From contig CM064519.1 of assembly GCA_032716605.1 (NCBI GenBank), positions 29,527,172 to 29,591,171 on the forward strand: 64,000 nucleotides of DNA, written 5' to 3'. Of this stretch, positions 52,401 through 64,000 are shown piece after piece. A program made the translations under genes and the position numbers. Under the pieces are notes generated by a model, which worked only from the letters and a program-made list of their open reading frames with translations, was not told where the DNA came from and made no database searches. How positions within the stretch are numbered: the first letter of the stretch is position 1; every line of letters starts with the position of its first letter. The stretch is from Paralithodes platypus. Lineage: Eukaryota; Arthropoda; Malacostraca; Decapoda; Lithodidae.

Positions 52401-52766
52401 TTTGCCGTACTTGATGCAATGAAATGAATGATAGGGTGAGGTGGGGAGAGGAGGGTTTGAATCCGTGCCAAACTTCAACTTCCTTTTCTGGCAGTCTATA
52501 GTGGCTCCGAGATTTTGTAAGTATAAACCTAGAAACCATCGAATGTCTGGCAAAGGGAATCATGACAATGAATGAATGCAGTTGGATAGTCCTGGAAGGG
52601 ACAGCGATGACTATCGGTGGATTGTGACGTCTGACAGCGAGAGGCGTGTTGCCGGCAATTAGAGCAGTCTTGGATTGTTGCAAGGCACCGAAATTATGCT
52701 GTTTTTTCATGAAAAGTCAGGTGCTTAAACAGGAACGGGCGGCACCCGTATCTACTAATAGACAGA
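49440..52766 (-). mobile_element. Gypsy-type LTR retrotransposon pol, decayed
   Basis: The minus strand holds protease, RT, RNase H and integrase in Gypsy order. No LTR, gag or primer-binding site is visible. The left end stops at a Jockey 3' fragment and the right end at the plus-strand Jockey copy. A 647-bp RTE fragment (50689-51335) splits it just after the RT. Confidence 0.82.
49440..52766 (-). pseudogene. Gypsy pol: PR, RT, RNase H, IN with many stops
   Basis: Minus-strand order: retropepsin with LVDTGAARSCL (about 52760-52730) and LGATIDCQKRKLKF (about 52500); a linker; RT with EMLDAGFVTPSNSTWSSPIA (about 51930-51860) and a YLDD-coding stretch near 51520; YLGHVISQDGIAPDSQKLD (about 51395-51340), cut by the RTE insert; then VRSFLGLIYYYRCF and KEEELFQWTDKC (about 50650-50530), the start of RNase H; KYRPGKLHTNADGLSCLP (about 50130-50080); CKLCAQGKGI (49720) of the integrase zinc region; and FHLLVIDVTGPF with SDNTTEF of the integrase core. 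Stops occur in every domain. The protease DTG is intact. It has no role in the cell now. Confidence 0.82.
50689..51335 (+). mobile_element. 5'-truncated RTE copy, near-identical to LINE B
   Basis: Starts at CGGTCAGGCTATGGAGATCG and matches 19963-20594 at a constant offset of 30726, so without indels. By eye I found one substitution (GGCTTCAGG against GGCGTCAGG, Phe to Val near the C-terminus). It ends in (GATA)n with one extra unit. Its 205-codon open frame (50700-51317) is the RTE C-terminus, not a gene of its own. It lies inside Gypsy pol, in the opposite direction. I could not define a target-site duplication. Confidence 0.93.
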
Positions 52767-53133
52767 CAAAACTCTTCGCTCAAACTTTCGCTAAAAACTC
52801 TACCTTGGATGATTCCGGTGCTATTCATCCCTCTCCACCCTCCTCTCACTTACTTATGCCTAATATCATAATATCTTCATAGGATGTACTTTCTGCCCTT
52901 TCTGGGCTAAATAGTAAGAAGGCGTACGTACTGTTCTTCCATGCGGACTCCCTGCCTAGGCAAACTCTTTCGTCTCTGTCTTTCCTTTAACTTATTTCCT
53001 TCTTGCTGAAAGTTTGCTCTTCAACCTGTCCCAAAGAAGGGTAACCGCTCTCAACTACCAACTATTGTCCAATTGCACTAATTTCTTTCATCTTTAAATT
53101 TTGTTCAACTATTCTTAACTCAAAATTTCCTAA

Positions 53134-53445
53134 CCCCTAGGGTACTAGCATAAATGTACCCCCCAGTCCCAAACAATGGGGCCAAAATGGCTTCAGATGC
53201 AAGATATAAGAACCTCCCACCTCAAAAGATGGAGGAATACTTCCTTTCCCAGCCTGTGGGGGATTGGATATAAGGTGAGAAGTGTTGCCAAGGCCTTAGA
53301 GCAGTGTTCAAACATTGTGGTACCAGGTACTGCCTGATACTGGCAGTTACTAGGATCGTATATTACTGACAGCTGGCAGCCGTTGCTGGGACTGGGGAGT
53401 GATTTATCTACTGACGGCTCTCTGCTGTAACTGGGATTGGACGGG
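53134..53445. mobile_element. TTAA-targeted insert in the Jockey relic (first)
   Basis: Removing 53134-53445 and one TTAA restores an open LINE reading across NSKF-LKH. TTAA lies at 53446-53449 and CTAA at 53130-53133, one change from TTAA. The ends begin CCC on one side and finish GGG on the other, but a longer terminal inverted repeat is not evident. The 312-bp interior has no ORF of note. A piggyBac-type origin is inferred from the target. Confidence 0.65.
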
Positions 53446-53500
53446 TTAAGCATATATCTTACCATAATCTACTTTCAGATCGCCAGTATGGTTTCCTTAA

Positions 53501-54090
53501 CCCATAAACGGCAACCGTCCTCAAAAGAGGTTTTTCTAGTGCACTGCGACCATCCTCAATAGATCCGGAGCATAAAAAAAACTTAGAAAACACCCCAGTG
53601 GCACTCAAAACAAAGCAATTTGTGATTAGGTGAGATAATTCCTCTCCATTACTTTCTACCACTCCTACATATGTGTCCCCACCCCCCTTTCCCCTCCTTT
53701 TCCCCCTTCCTCAATTATCAGCTATTTTTCCTCTTATTCCCCCTTTTAACACAGGCGAGGCAGCTAGAGATCATTGCAACAGAGAGAGTTCTAGTGTAAG
53801 GCCTCAGTGTCCCTACACAGTTCAGAGAGGGAGCATATACGCCGCTCCAGCTCTCGCCTCATAATACGACCTTGCGCAATAATACGTCTTTTTCACCTCC
53901 CAAATGCTATTCCCACTTCTTGTATTGCTTTTAAATGTTCATATGTTCATAATAAAAGCAAAATAGGTGCATATGGATAAGTAATAATCATATACCTGTA
54001 TATGGTACTATGACGATTTTCGTCAAAATAGAACCATATACATTCGCTTGGCGGAAGGGTTTGAACTACCATAGCTTCGCAGTTTATGAG
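53501..54090. mobile_element. TTAA-flanked MITE in the Jockey relic (second)
   Basis: TTAA stands at 53497-53500 and 54091-54094. The left end CCCATAAACGGCAAC pairs with the reverse of the right end (CTCATAAACTGCGAA), a short inverted repeat. The 590-bp insert interrupts the LINE between a DRQYGFL block and the GRSTGDLL block, which are neighbours in related LINEs. The interior is non-coding, with a pyrimidine-rich patch near 53680-53750. Confidence 0.78.
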
Positions 54091-55640
54091 TTAAGGGCGG
54101 CTCTACTGGTGATCTTCTGGCTTATCTTACTAACTCTTGGTCACCCTCCTTTCGGGATTTTAGTGAAACTTTTTCTATAGCGATAGACTTATCGAAAGCC
54201 TTCAATAGAAAGTGGTACAAATCTCTAATTTCCAAACTACCCTCCTTCGGTTTCTATGCCTTTGTCTCATATTTCCTTTCAGATCGCTCCATAGCTTCAG
54301 TTGCAGGCAACCATAGCTCACTTCCTCAACGTATCAACTCATGGTTTTGTCCTGTGTCCAATTCTCTTTCCAATATTCATTAATGATCTTCTCAACTGTT
54401 CGTCTAGTCCTATCCACTCATATGCTGACGACTCTACCTTACACTATTCAACTAGTTTTTCACATCAACCCAGCATGCAAGCACTCCAAAGCAAATATGC
54501 CGAGGCCATAGAACGCCTATCTTCTGATCTATCAATTTTTTCTGATTGGGGCAGAGTAAATCTTGTTACTTGCAACGCCTGAAGACCAAATTTCTCCCTC
54601 TATCTCTCCATTACAATCTTCCGCAAGACTATCAATTATCCTTCAACAATACACAAATCAACCCTTCATCTTCTCTCAATATTCTAGGTGTATATCTTTC
54701 ATCCGACCTTTCTTAGAAAGATCATATTACCACTCGTGCTAAAACAGCTTCCCAGAAGTTAGATGTGCTCAACCGTCTCTGTGGGCTTTTCACCCCTGCA
54801 CAGCTTCTTGCTCTGTATCGGGGTACATTGCGACCATGTATTGAGTATTGTTTGCATGTGTTGGGAGGTTCCACCCATACCGCACTTCTCAAAAGAGTAG
54901 AATCAAAAGCATTTCGCCTCATCAAATCACTTCCTCTTACTAGTTCCCTACAATCTCATTCTACACGCCACAATGTTGCATCTCTTTCACTCTTCTATCG
55001 CTATTACAACAACCATTATTCTTCAGAGCTCTCTCAGTGCATAGCCCCTCCCTTGCAGCGAATGCGAAGCACTCGCATTTCAACACAGTCCCACTCCTAT
55101 TCTGTCCAGCTCTTCAACCAAGAATTGGCACATTTTCTCAGTCTTTCTTCTACTCAACAAAATTTGTTGAGTAGAAGAAAGACCTTAAAGTTCATTTAAT
55201 GAACTTCGGAAATCTCTCCCTCAATTAATCTTTCCTTCAGCCTATGACTTACAATACTTTAAACTTCGTATGTTCAGGCATTTTGACCCCAACGTCTCTT
55301 GAATTTGGCTGTTACTCTTTTGGCTTGGGGGGAGACACTTGCACAGACAACCTGCCTTTTGTCCCCTTCATAAATATAGAAAAAAAAAAATATATATATA
55401 CTGTATATATAATGACAGTCGATATACCAAGGAAGACACGAGACGAGGCCATGCTGAAGGATCTTAAGGTTAACAGGAAGGGACCGTACAGTATGGAGAG
55501 CAGCTATTAGGTGACCAAGGGGTTTCAAGTCAAAACGACCGCAACCAATACGATCATAATGTTCCAACTTAATCGTAATTAATCTAACATACAGTAACTA
55601 AATTTAAATATTCATTAAAGTCCTAACTCAATTTAGTTAA

Positions 55641-55847
55641 CCCATACAGTACCGGTGACGTCTTTTTCATTACATTCTAGCAACTATTGGAGGATTATAT
55701 GCAGTTTATGAAGGATGGCTACCCGTGAAATGTCTACAGACTATCTCAATTCATCCTTTTAGCTGTTATATATCCTTCCTAAGCTTCAAAATGTCGTCTA
55801 AATGTAGCTTAAGTCAAATAATAATGACGTCCCTGGTACTGTAAGGG
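55641..55847. mobile_element. Intact TTAA-flanked MITE
   Basis: The 207-bp element lies between TTAA sites (55637-55640 and 55848-55851). Its left end CCCATACAGTACCGGTGACG and the reverse of its right end (CCCTTACAGTACCAGGGACG) agree over about 22 bp with few changes. TTAA plus CCC ends is the piggyBac-type signature. It has no coding capacity. It aligns with the outer element at 10828, whose interior is disrupted. Confidence 0.85.
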
Positions 55848-55851
55848 TTAA

Positions 55852-58215
<2,364 letters not shown>

Positions 58216-58233
58216 AGTACAGTATATATACAG

Positions 58234-58273
<40 letters not shown>

Positions 58274-58290
58274 TGTATATATATATATAT
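58216..58290. repeat. (TA)n with ACAGTATA/TACTGTA interruptions
   Basis: TA units interrupted by TACAGTATA on the left and TACTGTATA on the right, so the tract is itself palindromic. Confidence 0.9.
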
Positions 58291-58714
58291 AATTGGTGTC
58301 CCAAAATGGGTGTGACAAACTTCAAGATATTATATTATTCTAACCTGATTCTAAGCTTCAAATATTCAATAGAAGGTTCTATATTCCTCCCTTGCACCAC
58401 TGTAGTGGACTATTCAACGTCAAATGGGTCCAATAATTCCAGTGCGAGGTAAAATTGTCTCTAATAATATTGTAACATACAAAACTAAAATATCTTTATT
58501 TTAACACGGAAATATTCACGCATTAAGGTGAGGCTGGGATAGGCTCTTTGACAGCTGGGCAAACCTTACAGGGAAACACATGGGAAATACAATTTTCAAC
58601 ATACTGCACAATATATCAACGTTCAGGATGTTGAATTTTTCCTGTAGAACATAATATACTTAGTTATTTAAATAACCTGATCTTGAAGTTTGGCACACCT
58701 ATTTTGGGACACCC

Positions 58715-58716
<2 letters not shown>
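58291..58716. mobile_element. TIR element (mariner-like MITE) between two microsatellites
   Basis: Left end GGTGTCCCAAAATGGGTGTG then ACAAACTTCAAGAT pairs with the right end at 58675-58714, reverse-read as GGGTGTCCCAAAATAGGTGTG then CCAAACTTCAAGATC. The terminal repeats are about 40 bp. The interior is about 330 bp and non-coding. TA-rich DNA lies to the left and (GA)n to the right, so a TA duplication can be proposed on the left only. A Tc1/mariner link is suggested by the end sequence style and is not proven. Confidence 0.7.

Positions 58717-58796
<80 letters not shown>
58717..58796. repeat. (GA)n microsatellite
   Basis: About 40 perfect GA units directly after the TIR element. Confidence 0.97.
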
Positions 58797-58799
<3 letters not shown>

Positions 58800-59288
58800 T
58801 TAAGACAAAAAATAGTATATGTTGGTGATGAAAAAATGAATACATAAAAGTGGAAAGCCAGGTAAACACAAAACAAGACAATAACTACCAGGACAGAAGG
58901 AAACAGGGTGACTCATAAAAGAACAAGTAAACAGGCTCTTCCCTTGACGAAACCATTCTGACTCCTAGCGACTATTGATCCACAATTGTTCCGGCCACAA
59001 ACATAAATTATTTATTCCACCCAGTTTAGGTATTTCGTACACATGGCAACATGATGTTAGTAAACCTAGACCAGCCTAGCAAATCCCAATTTATCCTTGC
59101 CAATAATGGCCTAACCTAGCTAAAACTTGCATAACCAAGCTTAACAGCCAAGTAGCCTATCCTAGCCTAACCAATTCAGTCTAATTTATCCAAAATATGG
59201 TTAACCTTGCCAAAACAAAGCCCAACCCAACCTATACTAGTCGAATCAAGACACAATTAACGGAATTTAACCTAAATCTACGTAGCTA
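58797..59288. other. Intergenic, nothing recognised
   Basis: 59080-59260 is rich in CCTAACC and AGCCTAACC-like words without a clear unit. Confidence 0.45.
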
Positions 59289-59447
59289 ACGTATGGGAAG
59301 CGACATAATGACTAATAGGGTGTACGAGCACGAGGTGGAAGGACAGAGAGGGAGAAGTAAACCGAAAGAGAGGTGGAAGGATGGAGTGAAGTGTATGCAG
59401 ATGAAGGCGGTGCTGGTTCGGTGGAGGGGACAGAGACCTAGTCTAAC
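59289..59447 (+). mobile_element. Decayed RTE fragment
   Basis: Matches 20366-20530 of LINE B: CGTATGGGAAGCGACATAATG, GTACGAGCACGAGGTGGAAG, GAGGTGGAAGGATGGAGTGA and GGCGGTGCTGGTT. It differs at many sites and lacks the (GATA)n tail, so it is much older than the copy at 50689. Confidence 0.8.
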
Positions 59448-60349
59448 CAAAAGCTTTCTTTAGAATGTTTAAAAAGTCATAGGAATTTATTTGAAAACCA
59501 AATAAAATAAAAATATCTAAGTTTTATATACATCTATTGATTCATCCTCGAGATAAGTTGTGAAAACACACTACTGAATGAACACGATACCATGCACTCC
59601 ACTCCTCTAGCGGTGTGCAGTGTAATGCATTTATCGGATCAGTGCTGCAAGGAATTACATTTAAATAATGTGTTATTATGTACAGTCTTGGTCACGAATA
59701 CTTGAACACCTCCTAATGATAAAAACAAGATGGCGAACATTAACCAGTGATTCCTAGTAATATAACCAGTTTCTCAGCATAGTTCACCAATGTATCAAAA
59801 TTGTATCTCCCAAAGCTGCCCAGAATTGCTTGCGCATGAATGTACAATCACCTATACAAGTAGTTGGTACTGTACACTAACATATTAAATACTTGAAACA
59901 GTGAACAATGATTGAAGACAATTACTTACTGCAAAGTGTCTACAAATAACAAGTTTCGAAAGATTACATCAACGTGTCAAATCTATTCACTACAATTTGT
60001 ACTGGCTGTCGATGAAGGCAATTGTACAGTCATTGATGGATGAAACTCATTATCCTTTTAACACCGTATCGTTACGATGACAATTAAAAAAAAAAAATCT
60101 TGGTACATTGATGGCAACTGCAAGTCCCATACTACCGGCTATGATTTCGACGCTGGGTAGTAATATAATAATTAAACACACATTTTGAACACGCACATAA
60201 AAAAAAGCCTTATAAATGTTTACTTTGTTAGGATTGGTTGAGTAGTATTTTTTTGTCCTAACAGTTTATGAAGGAAGAAAAACAAATTGATCTTATGTCA
60301 GTGGATCACAACTCTTGATCACTGGTCAAATACCATAGTTTATTTTATG
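59448..60349. other. Intergenic, nothing recognised
   Basis: AT-rich; short A runs at 60086 and 60201. No feature is recognised. Confidence 0.5.
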
Positions 60350-60353
60350 TTAA

Positions 60354-60575
60354 CCCTTTCACGCACATATGACGCAGAGGTTGCCAGATTAGCAATAAGA
60401 AATAGAGTTATCTCACTCTTATAATTACCTCTCCAAAATTAGTTTTCGGCCCACAGCTAACTCAAAGACAACTGCAGAGGTTGAAGTAACTAAATTAAAG
60501 GTTTCTAAATACCCCTGATGGTAACAAAGGCTTTAAAGTATCCCCAATAGGCTCAAAATCGCGTCATATGTCGGA
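60354..60575. mobile_element. Probable TTAA-type MITE, right end decayed
   Basis: TTAA at 60350-60353 is followed by CCCTTTCACGCACATATGAC. About 210 bp later GCGTCATATGTCGGAG is the inverse of the ACATATGACGC part. The right terminus and its TTAA are not visible. Confidence 0.5.
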
Positions 60576-61094
60576 GAGCAAACTACACTCGCTTTTGTGG
60601 ACAAGCTACAAGGCTTTTGACAGTGACAATAGAAACACTCCAAACTCCGTAGAATAAAAAAAAAAAAAAAAATCCAATCCCGTCCCAGTCCCTCCGCCAC
60701 TGTCTCGTTCCCGGCAACTGTGACTCGACTCATATATTACCCGGATTCAAATGCGTTCATCGGGTTTCTCTCTCAAAGTTTCGATCGGCGGGACTTAGCG
60801 GTGGCTTCGCGCGGGGCAAAAGTGGATTAGAAGGCTATACAGGTCCTTTCGCTCAGAGGTTCAATTGCTGGAGAACCTTTTGACTCTCACTCTCACTCTC
60901 TCTCTCTCTCTCTCTCTCTCTCACATTTACGTTTTCATTTGCCTCCGTCGGGAATTGACGCGATGTTTATTAACCGTCATCTTACTCTTGTTGTAGCTTT
61001 TGTTCTGTTTCTTCTTGTTGGTGTGGATCAGCCACTTTGAAGTCTGATAAATGCGGTTACTTTATGTCATTTAAGGTTAAGTTAGGATATAATA
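60576..61094. other. Intergenic, poly-A and short CT run
   Basis: A run at 60656-60672, GC-richer unique DNA at 60675-60870, and (CT)n at 60895-60921. No gene is recognised. Confidence 0.45.
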
Positions 61095-61290
61095 TTACAA
61101 CGTACGGCGTCGATTTCTTCCTGGTGAGCGAATGCGAGCCAGCATTGTATGGAGAAATCCGGCATCGCCGGAGAATTTTTCTATCGAAAAATGTAAAAAT
61201 TTAGCCTGCTGTCAAAAGAATTAAAACAAACACACCGAAACCTGGATGGGGGTAAACGTCTTAAAACAGTAAGCTGAATGGGGCCGAATT
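61095..61290 (+). repeat. Degenerate repeat family A fragment
   Basis: GGCGTCGATTTCTTCCTGGTGAGCGA and TTTCTATCGAAAAATGTA match the interior of family A at reduced identity. It is the oldest-looking copy in the window. Confidence 0.45.
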
Positions 61291-61344
61291 GATACAACCC
61301 AGAGAGAGAGAGGGAGAGGGAGAAAAAACATCGAGGTGGGCTCC

Positions 61345-61700
61345 CTTAAACATTCTTGAAAGAGTTCAACGCAGATGGACAATATAAATACCGGGTTTTC
61401 AGGACTTGCCCTATTCCACCAGACTTGAAAGACTTAATTTGTATTTTTATTCAAGGTAGACTGATTAAGACCGATATGATAAAATACTAGATTTTTTTTT
61501 TATAAAGAAGCTCCTTTCCCTTCATCAGCTTTGTTTGCTGAACCTGCGCTGCCTTTTACTCGTGGCCACGAATTGTTCGTTGCTCACTTGTTCGTTGCTC
61601 ACTTGACAACTAAATTACTAAATTAAATATCAAGCTATGTAATACAGTCCCCCTGACTAACCTCTTTCAAATCCGCCCTATGTAATTATCTTGGACGAGA
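61345..61700 (+). pseudogene. LINE relic, post-RT region
   Basis: The plus strand reads LNILERVQRRWTI, IPGFQDLPYSTRLERLNLYF, then EPALPFTRGHEL and SFKSALCNYLG with stops. This is the order after the RT thumb in CR1/Jockey-type LINEs. It contains a 16-bp tandem duplication (TTGTTCGTTGCTCACT near 61577-61606). Confidence 0.6.

Positions 61701-64000
<2,300 letters not shown>

Larger units (their letters stand above)
52767..55390 (+). pseudogene. Jockey-like LINE ORF2 relic with two inserts
   Basis: The plus strand reads KLFAQTFAKNSTLDDSGAI (from 52767), DVLSALSGLN, then NSKF near 53125. After the first insert it reads KHISYHNLLSDRQYGF (53450-53496). After the second it reads GGSTGDLLAYL-like sequence, IDLSKAFNRKW (54190), SSLPQRINS, INDLLNCSSSPIHSYADDST (catalytic YADD, about 54425), then YRGTLRPCIEYCLHVLGGST (54815), KAFRLIKSLPL and FRHFDPN. 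The 3' UTR (55290-55380) ends in an A run at 55378. Several stops are present. It shares the DNA 3' block with fragments at 32335, 43921 and 49340. The 5' end is missing at the Gypsy junction. Confidence 0.82.

Overview
The window is eukaryotic, non-coding and dominated by repeats. I found no credible host protein-coding gene, rRNA or functional tRNA. Very long dinucleotide arrays (CA, GA/CT, TA), many decayed non-LTR retrotransposons (LINEs), tRNA-derived SINEs, TTAA-flanked MITE-like elements and one 100-N scaffold gap suggest an intergenic or intronic stretch of a large arthropod genome. A malacostracan or decapod crustacean is my best guess. That guess rests on overall character, not on a diagnostic gene.

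Layout. 1-10.6 kb: AT-rich DNA with a small tandem duplication, a 200-bp palindromic foldback element between TTAA sites, a 1.8-kb C-rich, G-depleted minisatellite and a degenerate motif array. 10.6-17 kb: a nested stack. An 875-bp tandem duplication carries the left end of a TTAA-type MITE, which contains a second repeat ending in (CA)n. A 4.4-kb LINE (element A, minus strand) sits inside that (CA)n. Its ORF1 has a PHD-like finger followed by three CCCH fingers. 17.5-20.6 kb: a near-complete RTE-type LINE (element B) with an 11-bp target-site duplication and a (GATA)n tail that begins at its stop codon. 21-33 kb: strand-asymmetric pyrimidine and purine tracts, microsatellites and a SINE. 33.4-35.1 kb: the gap and a CR1-like relic. 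39.1-42.8 kb: a decayed LINE with a restriction-like-endonuclease C-terminus (element C), flanked by TAA-like repeats. 47.5-55.4 kb: a second composite. A Jockey-like LINE (element D) is present in both orientations around a minus-strand Gypsy pol relic. The Gypsy relic is split by a 5'-truncated RTE copy almost identical to element B. The plus-strand Jockey copy is split by two TTAA-flanked inserts. 55.6-64 kb: an intact TTAA MITE, a TIR element between two microsatellites, small LINE fragments and more (GA)n.

The parts do not form a pathway. They record repeated insertion of mobile elements into one another and into simple repeats. The order of events can be read at several places: duplication then LINE A; Gypsy then RTE; Jockey then MITEs. 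The most interesting items are LINE A (unusual ORF1 and a position inside a microsatellite), LINE C (RLE type between TAA-like repeats), and the TTAA-flanked element families.
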